Positions 15,881-25,293 of a stretch of DNA of 64,000 bases are shown in pieces. Numbering within the stretch: the first letter of the stretch is position 1; the number at the start of each line of letters is the position of its first letter. This DNA is from Aquipseudomonas alcaligenes NBRC 14159 (GTDB taxonomy: Bacteria; Pseudomonadota; Gammaproteobacteria; Pseudomonadales; Pseudomonadaceae), in assembly GCF_000467105.1 (NCBI RefSeq), contig NZ_BATI01000008.1:1-64000 (forward strand), read 5' to 3'. The notes below the pieces were generated by a model. It saw only the letters and a list, made by a program, of their open reading frames with translations, did not search any database and was not told the DNA's origin. The translations under genes were made by a program, and so were the position numbers.

Positions 15881-17305
15881 TCAGGTTAACGGCAAATGCA
15901 GGCTGGCGCGCACGCCGCCCTCGACATTGCGCAGGGCCAGTTCGCCGCCGTGCAGCAAGGCCACCTCCTGCACGAAGTTGAGCCCCAGGCCGGTGCTCTT
16001 GCGCCCGCTGGCGGGGCGCGGCAGCGAGTAGAAGCGCTCGGTCAGGCGCGGCAACGCATAGTCGGGAATCGCCGCACCCTGGTTGTACAGGGCCAGTTCC
16101 ACGCGACCGTCATGCGTCTCTGCGCTGAAACGCAGCAGGCCGCCGGCAGGGGTGAAGTCGAGGGCGTTGTCCAGCAGGTTGGCCAGTGCCTGGCGCAGCA
16201 GGAAGCGTTCGCCCTGCATCAGCAACCCGGCCGGGATGGTGTTCTCCATGCGCAGGCCGGCGGCCTGGATGCGCGCCGCCTGGGCCTGCAGTAGCTCTTC
16301 GGCGAGGCCATGCAGATCGACCGCCACACGCTCTTCCAGACCCTGGCGCTGCTCCACCAGGGCCAGGTTGAGCAGGCGCTCGATCAGTTGCTGCAGGCGC
16401 GCGCCCTCGCTGGCGATATTGGCCACGAAGCGCTGCCGCTGCTCGGCCGGCATCTCGCTCTCGAGCAGCTCGGCGGCGCCACGGATGGCCGCCAGCGGGC
16501 TCTTCAGTTCGTGGGTCAGGGTATGCACGTACTGCTCGACGTAGGCCTTGCCCTCCAGCTCGGTGCGCATCTTCTGCACCGCGGCGGCCAGCTGCTTGAG
16601 CTCGCCGCCGCGCAGCTCCGGCAGCTCGGCGCGCTCGCCGCGGCTGACCGCACCGGCATAGCGGGTGAGCTGGCGCAGCGAGCCGCTGAGCCACCAGGAC
16701 AGCGCCCCGCCGATCAGCAGGCCGAGCACGATCAACCCGGCGCCGAGCCAACCCAGGCGCCGCTGCGAGCGTTCGATATAGGGCTGCAGCGACTGGTTCG
16801 GCTTGGCCACCGAAACCACCCCGATGATCTGCGCGCCATCCCTTATCGGCGCCGCCACGTACATCACCGAGCTGTCCTCGTCGGCCGGGTCCTCGCGGGT
16901 GGAGCGGGCGCCATACTCGCCACGCAGGGTCAGATAGACATCGTTCCAGCGCGAGTAATCCTGGCCGACGGCGCCGCCGCTGGAGTCGAGCAGCACGATG
17001 CCGCGCGCATCGGTGACGTAGATGCGGTGGCTCACAGCGCGTTTCTCCACGCCCCAGATCTGCGCCTGCGGCTGGCGCTGGCCATAGGCCTTGAGCAGCT
17101 CGGGCAGACGGCCCTGGGCCAGGCTGCCGTTCTTCACCTCGTCACGCAGGATCTCGGCCAGCAGGTTGGCGGTATCCACCAGGGTTTCCTCGGTGGACTG
17201 GCGTACGCCGGGGCGGATCTCGTCCATCACCGTGCTGAGAACGAACCAGCCGGCCAGGCCGACGAACAGGAAGTACACCAGGAAAATACGAACGCCTAGC
17301 GGCAT
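15881..17305 (-). CDS. creC: Sensor histidine kinase CreC
   Basis: The 474-residue kinase has an N-terminal helix (residues 5-25), a periplasmic sensor domain ending near 180, a second helix (LGAGLIVLGLLIGGALSWWL), HAMP, an H-box with the phosphorylated His in HTLTHELKSPLAAIRG, and ATPase boxes (NLLDNALDFT; GLGLNFVQEVALLHGG). It phosphorylates CreB in response to metabolic or cell-wall stress. The start at 17305 is preceded by GGGAGGG. Unusually, its partner creB is 4 kb upstream, beyond an oppositely oriented regulator gene. Confidence 0.9.
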   Translation of the reverse strand: MPLGVRIFLVYFLFVGLAGWFVLSTVMDEIRPGVRQSTEETLVDTANLLAEILRDEVKNGSLAQGRLPELLKAYGQRQPQAQIWGVEKRAVSHRIYVTDARGIVLLDSSGGAVGQDYSRWNDVYLTLRGEYGARSTREDPADEDSSVMYVAAPIRDGAQIIGVVSVAKPNQSLQPYIERSQRRLGWLGAGLIVLGLLIGGALSWWLSGSLRQLTRYAGAVSRGERAELPELRGGELKQLAAAVQKMRTELEGKAYVEQYVHTLTHELKSPLAAIRGAAELLESEMPAEQRQRFVANIASEGARLQQLIERLLNLALVEQRQGLEERVAVDLHGLAEELLQAQAARIQAAGLRMENTIPAGLLMQGERFLLRQALANLLDNALDFTPAGGLLRFSAETHDGRVELALYNQGAAIPDYALPRLTERFYSLPRPASGRKSTGLGLNFVQEVALLHGGELALRNVEGGVRASLHLPLT

Positions 17306-17532
17306 GGCCGCCCTCCCCGGTGACGCGCAAAACGCTGCTGCATGGATGACTTCCCTGTGGCTGGATGGACGCTCGGAGCGGGTGTCGCCGCCGCCCGGCA
17401 AGGATGGCAGAATGGTGCCGCGGTCACGGCCGACCCTGCCAGCGTGAACGACAAGGCCAGCATACCGCACAACCGAACCGGATCTGCCCCACTCGCCACC
17501 GAGCCCGCGCCGCCAAGGCCGGGAAGCCCGAC

Positions 17533-20500
17533 ATGGACGCTGTCACCTCCGCCGCGCCGCTGCGCCTGAACCTGCTCGGCAGCTTCGCCGTCACCTGGCG
17601 CGATCAGCCACTGGACGGCTTCAACTACGACAAGATGCGCGCGCTGCTCGCCTACCTGAGCCTGGAGCACCAGCGCGAACACAGCCGCGAGACGCTCGCC
17701 GCCCTGCTCTGGGAGGCCAGCCCGGCGAACACCTGGCGCGGCAACCTGCGGCGCACCCTGTCCGACCTGCGCCGGGTACTGGAGACACCGACCGGCCTGG
17801 CGCTGTTCGAGGCCGGCAAGAACAGCCTGCGCTTCCTGCCGGCCGGGCACATCGACGTGCTGCGCTTCCGCCAGCCGCCGCAGCACTGCAGCGCCAGCCC
17901 GGCCTGCCAGCAGTGCCCGAACTGCATCGCCGAACTGGCCGAAGCCGTCGCGCTGTACCGCGGCGACTTCCTCGCCGGCCTCGACCTGCCCGACTGTCCG
18001 GACTTCGAAGAATGGCTGCTGTTGCAACGCGAATCGCTGCGCTGCCACGCCCTGGCCCTGCTGGAACACCTGAGCAATCACTTCGAACAGCAGGGCGAGC
18101 TGCAGCGCGCCCTGCCCCATGCCCTGCGCCTGGTGGAGCTCGACCCCTGGCAGGAAAGCGGCCAGCAGCGCCTGATGCGCCTGCTAGCGCGCAATGGCCA
18201 GAGCGCCGCCGCCCTGGCGCAGTACGAAAGCTTTCGCCACCAGCTGTGGAAAGAGCTCGGCGTGCACCCGAGCAAAGCCTGCCAGGCCCTGCAGCAGAGC
18301 ATTCGCCAGGGTGAGCTGAGCGCCGCCCCCAGGCCTTCACCGACGCGCCCGGTGGCGCTGCCACCACCGCCGGCCGAGCTGCGCCAGGTCACGGTGCTCT
18401 ATTGCGAGATCGCCACCCCGGACAGCATCGACCCCGAGGAGGCCCTGGCCCTGCTGGCCGAGCCGCAGGCACAGTGCGCCCAGGTCATCCGCGCGCACGG
18501 CGGCTACCTGGTGCAGGCCCATGGTGGCGGTTTGCTGGCCTACTTCGGCTACCCGCAGGCGCGCGAGGATGCCGCGCGCATCGCCGTACTGGCCGCGCTG
18601 TCGCTGGCGGCGGCCTGCGAACCAGCGCAGGTGCGCTGCGGCCTGCACACCGGACAGATCGTCACCGCACCGGGCCAGGCGATGCCCGACGCCACCGGCA
18701 TCACCTCCGACCTGGCGATCCAGGTACGCCAGCTCGCCGGCTATCAGGAAGTCACCCTCAGCAGTGCCACCTTCCGCCTGGTGCAGGGCTACTTCCGCTG
18801 CCTGCCCCTGCAGCTGTGCCTGCTCGGCAGCGGCGCCAGCGCCGGCACCATCTACCGCGCCGAGGCGGCTAGCTCGGCACGCCATCGCCTGGCCGCGCAA
18901 CCGCGCCTGACCCCGCTGGTCGGTCGCCGCGACGAGCTGGCCCGCCTGCACGATATCTGGCGACAGGTGCACCAGCAGCAGCGCGGCCAGGCCCTGCTGC
19001 TGTGTGGCGACCCCGGCGTGGGCAAGTCACGCCTGGTGCACGAGCTGAGCAAGCAGATTCCGGTGACCCTGCCCGGCCACCAGGTCGAGCTGCGCTGCCT
19101 GGAACAGCACCGCAGCGACCCGCTGTTCCCCTGTGCCGAACTGATCCGCAGCCTGACCGGCTTTGCCCCGGACAGCGCACCGGCACAGCGCTACCAGCGC
19201 CTGTGCGAGGTGCTGCAGGCATTCGGCCTGGACGGGCCGCGCTGCGACCTGGTCGCCGACCTGCTCGGCCTGCCGCTGCCGGAGGGCTCGCCGGTGCACG
19301 GTCTGCGTGGCGAGCAGTGGCACGAGGGCATGCTGGAAACCCTGCTGGCGATCATCCGCGCCAACCGCCAGCAACCGCTGTTGCTGGTGCTGGAGGACGC
19401 CCACTGGGCCGATGCCTCGACCCTGCGCCTGTTCGAACGCCTGCTCCACGAACCCGAGCTACGGCCGCTGATGCTGCTGATCACCGCGCGCCCGGAGTTC
19501 GCCACGCAGGCCTGGCTGGAAGCCGGCGCCCATCTGCTGCAACTGCCGCACCTGAGCCCGGCGCTGGCGCAGAGCATGGTCGCCGACCTGGCCGCCAGCC
19601 TCGACCGGGACGATCTGCAGCGCGTGCTGGAGATGGCCGACGGTGTGCCCCTGTTCATCGAGGAACTGGCCCAGTGGGCGGCCAGTGGCCATGGCCAGCA
19701 GGGCATCCCGCTGACCCTCAACGACCTGCTGATGGCGCGCATCGACCTGCTCGGTGCCGCGCGCGGCACCGCCCAGCTGGCCGCCTGCATCGGCCGCGAG
19801 TTCCCCATCGAGCTGCTCGAGGCCCTGTATCCGGGCAGCCCCGCCGAACTGCAGGCGCACCTCGGCGAGCTGCTGCGCGCGGGCCTGATCAACCCGGGCA
19901 GCCAGGCCAGCCTGAGCCAGTTCAAGCACGCCCTGATCCAGCAGGCCGCCTATCTGTCGCAGCCCCGGGCGCTGCGTCGACAAACCCACGCGCGCATTGC
20001 CGAAATCCTGCAGCAGCGCTTTCCGGCGCGCGCCCTGCACGCCCCCGCACAGGTCGCCCACCACCTCAGCGAAGCCGGCCAGGGCGCGGCCGCCGTGCCC
20101 CTGTGGCAGAGTGCCGGCGCCCATGCCCAGCGCATCTCGGCCTACCGCGAGGCCGCCCAGTAGTACCAGCGCGCGCTCGACTGCCTGGGCGATGTGCCAC
20201 CCGGCAGCCAGCGCGACAGCCAGGAGCTGGCCCTGCAACTGGCCCTCGGCGTGGTCCTGAATGCCGCCGACGGCTATGGCGCGCAGCGCACGGTGCGCGC
20301 CTTCGAACGCGCCCGCGAGCTGAGCGAGCGCACCAGCAACATCGAGGAGCGCTTCGGTGCGCTGGTCGGCATCTGGGCCGGTACCGGCTCGCTGGGCGGC
20401 CATATCAGCGCCATGGAACTGGGCCGCGAGGTGATGCAGGCCGGCGAACAGAGCGGCCGGCTCAGCCACCGTCTGATCGGCATGATCTGCTTCGTCGGTG

Positions 20501-21354
20501 GCAGCTTCTGGGTGCGGCCGATGGCGGAGACCATCGCCGTGTCCGAGCGCATCCTGGCCCTGAGCGAGCCCGCCGCGCGCCTGGAGTGCCGGCAGAACTA
20601 CGGCGAGGACCCCCTGGTCAGCGGGCGCACCTTCATGTCCATGGCCCTGTGGCTGCACGGCCAGCCCGAGCGGGCCCGCCAGGTCAGCGCCGAGCTGCTG
20701 GCGCATGCCCGGGGCGACGGCTTCGCCAATGCCCTGTGCTTCTCGCTGGTCACCAGCAACATGCTGCACTTCATGCTGCGCGAGCCGGCCACGGTGGCCA
20801 CGCTGGCTGCGGAGTGCCTGCTGCAGGCCGAGCGCCACGGTCTGCGGGTCTGGCAGGACATCGCCAATGTGCAGGCCGGCTGGGCCCGGGTCCTGCAAGG
20901 TGACGAGACGGGTCTGCAGCTGATGCACGAAGGCATCGCCGGCAACCGCAGTTCGATGTCCAGCATCGAGGTGACCATGCAGCTGTTCCTGCTCGATGCC
21001 TACGCCCACCTCGGCCGCCACGACGAGCTGCTGGCGCTGGTCGACCCGGTGCTCGCCACCGCGCGCCGGCGGGGGGAGAACTACATGATGGCCGATCTGC
21101 TGCGCCTGAAGGCCGAGGCCCTGCTGGCCAGCGGCCTGGAGGAGGAGGTGGCGGCGCTGCTGGAAGAAGCCGAGCAGCTGGCCGAATGGCTACAGGCGCG
21201 CGCCCTGCAGCTGCGCCTGGCCATGACCCGTGCGCGCTGGCAGGGCGGTGCCGCGCTGCGCCAACTGGTCGAGACGCGCCTGGCCGCCATCGACGGAGGC
21301 CACGATGATCTCGACCAGCAGGCAGCCCGCGACCTGCTGCGGGCCATGCGCTAG
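17533..21354 (+). pseudogene. BTAD / cyclase-like / AAA-ATPase regulator interrupted by an amber codon
   Basis: One continuous frame of 1272 residues is cut by a single TAG at 20161-20163 (after residue 876); the next in-frame stop is the natural TAG at 21352. Domains in order: OmpR-type winged helix (10-95), BTAD helical domain (105-250) carrying a CX5CX2CX2C cluster (118-131), class-III cyclase-like domain (283-450) lacking the usual metal aspartates, STAND/AAA ATPase with Walker A GDPGVGKS (492-499) and Walker B LLLVLEDAHW (about 616-625), and a TPR-like C terminus. The break falls in the first C-terminal repeat. It could be a recent pseudogene, a readthrough gene or a base error. It lies opposite to, and between, creC and creB. 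Confidence 0.75.
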
Positions 21355-21396
21355 TTCCTGCCCCCTCTCCCAGCGGGTGCGGGGTTGCCGCAAGCG

Positions 21397-22083
21397 CTAG
21401 GCACTCTTCGGGCTGTAGCTGTAGCCCAGGCCGCGATGGGTCTGGATCGGCTCGGCCTGCGGCGCCACCTGGCGCAGCTTGGCGCGCACGCTCTTGATGT
21501 GGCTGTCGATATTGCGCTCGTAGCCGGCGTCGGCCGGCACGCCCAGGGCGTCGAGCAGTTGCTCGCGGGAGAACACCCGCTCCGGTTGCGCCAGCAGCGC
21601 CTGCAGCAGACGGAACTCGTGGCGCGTCAGCACCAGCAGCTGCTCGCGATAGTGGATCTGCACCCGCTCGCCATCCACGCGGAACGGCCCGCCCGCCTCG
21701 CCCTGCGGCTCGACCGGGCGCGGCGCCATGCGCTTGAGGATGGCCTTGACCCGTGCCGCCACCTCGCGTGGGCTGAAGGGCTTGACCACATAGTCGTCGG
21801 CACCGATCTCCAGGCCCACCACCCGATCGATCTCGGCATCGCGCGCGGTGAGGAAGATCACCGGCACGTCGGAGAAGCGGCGCAGTCGCTTGCAGGCCTC
21901 AAAACCGCTGATGTCGGGCAGGCCGACGTCGAGAATCAGCAGGTCCGCGGGCGTGCGCTGCTGGAATTCCAGGGCAGCCTCGGCCAGGTTCAGCCAGGTG
22001 GTGGTGAAGCCTTCGCCCTGCAGGGCGAACACCAGGGTATCGGCGATGGCGGCTTCGTCTTCGACTATGAGAATGTGCGGCAT
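21397..22083 (-). CDS. creB: Response regulator CreB
   Basis: The 228-residue OmpR-family regulator has a receiver domain (ILIVEDEAAIADTL; phosphoacceptor in LLILDVGLPD; switch residues in VIFLTARD; lysine in DDYVVKPFSP) and a winged-helix DNA-binding domain (LTRHEFRLLQALL, ERNIDSHIKSVRAKL, THRGLGYSY). These match CreB. It would bind the TTCAC-N6-TTCAC tags seen upstream of creD. Its 3' end is convergent with the BTAD gene, 42 bases apart, so it can no longer be co-transcribed simply with creC. Confidence 0.9.
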   Translation of the reverse strand: MPHILIVEDEAAIADTLVFALQGEGFTTTWLNLAEAALEFQQRTPADLLILDVGLPDISGFEACKRLRRFSDVPVIFLTARDAEIDRVVGLEIGADDYVVKPFSPREVAARVKAILKRMAPRPVEPQGEAGGPFRVDGERVQIHYREQLLVLTRHEFRLLQALLAQPERVFSREQLLDALGVPADAGYERNIDSHIKSVRAKLRQVAPQAEPIQTHRGLGYSYSPKSA

Positions 22084-22140
22084 GGCATCCGTGCTGCAGG
22101 TTGGAACTTGCCGGCACGGTGCCGCATGGCGCCGGGCGCG

Positions 22141-22215
22141 TCAATTGCGCCCGGCCACATACAGGCCGCTGACATACACCAGCAGCAGCGCGCCAGCGAT
22201 CAGCCAGTGCTCCAT
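22141..22215 (-). CDS. Membrane microprotein upstream of creB, 24 residues
   Basis: The frame reads MEHWLIAGALLLVYVSGLYV and ends AGRN: one complete hydrophobic helix with a short charged tail. GGGAG stands 9 bases before the ATG at 22215. It lies 57 bases upstream of creB on the same strand, in a stretch that otherwise holds no gene. Its size and composition resemble regulatory microproteins such as those associated with histidine kinases or transporters. Length alone makes chance occurrence possible. Confidence 0.4.
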   Translation of the reverse strand: MEHWLIAGALLLVYVSGLYVAGRN

Positions 22216-22303
22216 GGCTCATGCTCCCGATAAAGGTGGGCAACATCCCTGTAGGCCCGTGACAACGCGTGCAAAGGAAGGGCGCCATCCCTGGCGCCCG
22301 AAC

Positions 22304-23407
22304 TCAGAACTGCAGCCAGCGCGGACGCACGCTGGCGATGAAGGCGCGCTCACCGTCCAGTTGCCCGACCAGCAGCTGGCCGTCGGCGCTGACGCCATTG
22401 GCCTGCACCACGGGCACCGCGGCGGCGGCCAGCCCATGCTCGTACAACCAGTTCTCGACCGAGCGCATGCCGCCTTCGGCGGTCCAGACGAAACCACGCT
22501 CCTCGTTGCCGGCCTCACCATCGCTGGCGACACCGACAACCACCGCGCCGTCGGCGCTGACCGCGTTGGCCCGCGAGACCAGGCCGCCGTTGAGCCCGCC
22601 CAGGCTGCGCATGCCGCTGTCCTCGCGCCAGACGAACGCCCGCAGGGCCTCCCCGGCGTGACCGTCGCTGGCCACCCCGACGATGGTGCGGCCGTCGGCG
22701 CTGATTGCCGTGGCCGTCGAGTAGTGGCCGCCGTTCAGCGTGCCCAGGCTGCGCAGGCCGTCCTGCTCGGTCCAGCGCACGGCGCGGCGGGCGTTGTCAT
22801 GGGCGCCGTCATCGGCGTAGCCGGCGATCACCCGACCATTGGCGCTGACCGCACAGGCGTGACTGGTCAGGCCGCCATTGAGCACGCCGAGGCTGCGCAT
22901 GCCGCTGGCGAAGGTCCAGTAGAAGCCCCGACTGGCATGGCCGATGGCACCGTCGGCGGCATCACCGACCACCACCAGACCATCCGCGCTGCAGGCGTAG
23001 GCATGGGAGTAGCGGCCGTAGTTGAGCGTGCCCAGGTCGTGCAGGCCGCCCTGGCGGGTCCAGCGAAAGGCACGGTCGGCGCCCTCGGCGGCACCGTCCT
23101 CGGCGGTGCCCACCACCACCCGACCGTATGCACTGATGCCTTCGGCCGAACAGTAGCGCCCGCCATTGAGGCTGCCGAGGCGCTGCAGGCCGCCGGCGCG
23201 GGTCCAGAGAAATGCACTGAGGCTGAGGGTATCGGCCGGGTCGGCGAACATGCCGACCACGTGCTGGCCGTCGGCACTCACCGCGGTCACCCTCAGGTAG
23301 CCGTCGCCGGCCGCCCCGCTGATTCGCTCCAGCCCCACGAACTCGGGCTCCGCCGCGAGCAGCCGGGCGGTCAGCGCAGAGCTGACGGGGCTGGCCTGGT
23401 ACTGCAT
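22304..23407 (-). CDS. HAF-repeat protein (six 48-residue repeats)
   Basis: About 367 residues from the ATG at 23407 (AAGG 9 bases upstream; 23416 and 23458 are alternatives). After a 25-residue lead it consists of six consecutive 48-residue repeats and a partial seventh. The repeat core reads AVSADGRVVVG, then AFRWT and GMRSLGTLNGG. This is the HAF extracellular repeat pattern, expected to form a beta-propeller-like structure. HAF proteins are usually exported, yet no signal peptide is visible at any candidate start. Function unknown. Confidence 0.7.
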   Translation of the reverse strand: MQYQASPVSSALTARLLAAEPEFVGLERISGAAGDGYLRVTAVSADGQHVVGMFADPADTLSLSAFLWTRAGGLQRLGSLNGGRYCSAEGISAYGRVVVGTAEDGAAEGADRAFRWTRQGGLHDLGTLNYGRYSHAYACSADGLVVVGDAADGAIGHASRGFYWTFASGMRSLGVLNGGLTSHACAVSANGRVIAGYADDGAHDNARRAVRWTEQDGLRSLGTLNGGHYSTATAISADGRTIVGVASDGHAGEALRAFVWREDSGMRSLGGLNGGLVSRANAVSADGAVVVGVASDGEAGNEERGFVWTAEGGMRSVENWLYEHGLAAAAVPVVQANGVSADGQLLVGQLDGERAFIASVRPRWLQF

Positions 23408-23521
23408 GTCCTTCATCCTTGTCACCACTTGATCTGTCGAAAGGCGCAGGCGGCTCATGGCCACCTGCAGCGACGATTTTCCACGGCAGCGTTCGCCCAG
23501 CGTTCGCACCGTTGCGCGTCA

Positions 23522-23723
23522 CTAGCCCTGGGGCTTGGGCGCATGTACCGAGGTCGGGCGGTGCGGCTCGACGCGCGCCTTGTCGGCGTTGCCCTCGCTG
23601 CGCGGCGGCGGGCTGGGCAGTTCGGCGCTGGCTCCGGGTGTGGCCGGCGTGGTGGTTTCCGGCGGCCTGGCAGGCGATGCTGAACGACAGGGCCAGCAGG
23701 ATGGTGGTGAGTTTCGGGTACAT
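23522..23723 (-). pseudogene. Small lipoprotein gene with a frameshift
   Basis: An ATG at 23723 with AGAGGA 8 bases ahead opens a signal sequence MYPKLTTILLALSFSIACQ whose Cys18 would be lipidated. In that frame the sequence then loses coding character. The +1-shifted frame from about 23666 continues as a Pro/Thr/Glu-rich tail ending SVHAPKPQG and a stop at 23522, with strongly GC-rich third positions. Removing one base within 23661-23666 would join them into a lipoprotein of about 66 residues. So either a recent frameshift or a sequencing error in a G/C run. Confidence 0.5.
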
Positions 23724-23902
23724 GGGGTAGGTCCTCTTTCCTGAAGAATTGCGCCACCGACTTCCCCGCTGGTGGCCAGCCATGCCGCCGACGGGTCGAT
23801 GTCGGCAGGCATGGCTGTCACTGTGCGCAGGGGGCGTTCGCGATTCGTTCGCAGGAAACAGGCAATGGATGGCGACCGACGAACGGTCGCCAGGAGAGGG
23901 GG

Positions 23903-25150
23903 TCAGTCGAAGTAGGAGCCGCTGCGTGCGGCCAGGCCGGACCAGAGTTCCTCGATGTTCTTGAAGCCCCACTCCTCGGCCGACTCGCGACCGACGATCT
24001 TGTCGCGGCCGACCAGCTTGGCCAGGTCGACCACTTCCTGGGGAATCGGCAGCCTGGAGCGGGCCGAGAAGAACACCTTGACCCGCGGCGTCAGCAGCGA
24101 CTTATCGTGCTGTTCCATGACCACGCCGAGGCGGCCACTCTCCAGGCGCACCAGCGCCCCTACCGGGTAGATGCCCACCGATTTGACGAAGGCCTGGAAC
24201 ACCTGCGGATCGAAGTGGCCCTTCCATTCGGCCATCTTGCGGATCGACTCGGCCGGGTCCCAGCCCTTCTTGTAGGGCCGGTCCGAGGTGATCGCGTCAT
24301 ACACGTCGCAGACCGCGCCCATGCGCGCGAACAGGCTGATCTGCTCGCCCGTCAGGCGGTGCGGGTAGCCGGAGCCATCGAACTTTTCGTGGTGGTGCAG
24401 GCACACGTCGAGTACCAGCGCGCTGATCTGGCCGCACTCCAGCAGCATCTGGGCGCCCTTTTCGGGGTGGCTGCGCATGGTGCCGAACTCGCTGTCGGTC
24501 AGCTTGCCCGGCTTGTTGAGAATGCTGTCGGGAATCGCCATCTTGCCGATGTCATGCAGCAGGCCGGCCTCGCCCGCCTCGCGCACCTGCGTCTCGGGCA
24601 GGCCGAGCTGGCGGGCCAGGGCGATCATCAGGGCGCAGACCGCCACCGAGTGCATGTAGGTGTATTCGTCGCTGGTCTTCAGCCGGGCCAGGCTGATCAG
24701 CGCGTTGGGGTGGCGCAGGACCGAGTCGGAAATCTCGTCGACCAGCCGGGTTACCTGGTCCAGCAGGATCGCCTGGCCCATGCGCGCATCGCTGAACATC
24801 TGCACCACGGCGGCCCTGGACTGGGCGCAGAGCTTGAGGGCGCGCTGCACCTCATCCTCAAGGCTGGCGCGCGGCGGCGGCGTGCGGCTCTCGGCCACGG
24901 CCTGCAGGCGCGCCTCGGTCTCGGCCTCGACTTCCTCGACGGTCTGGCTGGCCTGCCCGGCGGCCACATCCAGCCCCTTGCTGACGTCGATCCACACCTC
25001 GTGCACTTCGCTGTCGAGCACGCGCTGCAGGTCGCGCTCGTTATCGAGCAGAAAACGTCCTCGCCAGAACGGATGGTCCATCCATGAACCGCAGAACTCG
25101 TGAATGTACATGCCGAGGCACAGCTCGGTGACTGCTATACGTTTGAGCAC
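23903..25150 (-). CDS. HD-GYP c-di-GMP phosphodiesterase
   Basis: The 415-residue protein begins with the DUF3391-type N domain (LKRIAVTELCLGMYIHE), a linker, and a full HD-GYP domain: HDIGKMAIPDSILNKPG, HPEKGAQML, and HHHEKFDGSGYP with LFARMGAVCDVYDAI. All metal-binding His/Asp positions I can identify are present, so it should hydrolyse c-di-GMP to GMP. The start is a GTG at 25150 with a weak ribosome site. It is cytosolic, with no sensor membrane helix. Together with the nearby GGDEF gene and the MSHA operon it suggests local control of attachment. Confidence 0.85.
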   Translation of the reverse strand: MLKRIAVTELCLGMYIHEFCGSWMDHPFWRGRFLLDNERDLQRVLDSEVHEVWIDVSKGLDVAAGQASQTVEEVEAETEARLQAVAESRTPPPRASLEDEVQRALKLCAQSRAAVVQMFSDARMGQAILLDQVTRLVDEISDSVLRHPNALISLARLKTSDEYTYMHSVAVCALMIALARQLGLPETQVREAGEAGLLHDIGKMAIPDSILNKPGKLTDSEFGTMRSHPEKGAQMLLECGQISALVLDVCLHHHEKFDGSGYPHRLTGEQISLFARMGAVCDVYDAITSDRPYKKGWDPAESIRKMAEWKGHFDPQVFQAFVKSVGIYPVGALVRLESGRLGVVMEQHDKSLLTPRVKVFFSARSRLPIPQEVVDLAKLVGRDKIVGRESAEEWGFKNIEELWSGLAARSGSYFD

Positions 25151-25293
25151 GATGGGGGAGCCAATGGTCTGGTTGTTTCAGTGAACAAGGATACGCCAGG
25201 CGCAGGCAAGGCACATTGCCAGCAGACACTATTTATTGCGCCGGACGACAAACGCGCTGGCTATCATGGCCGTGCCCGCGACAAGGAGAAACC

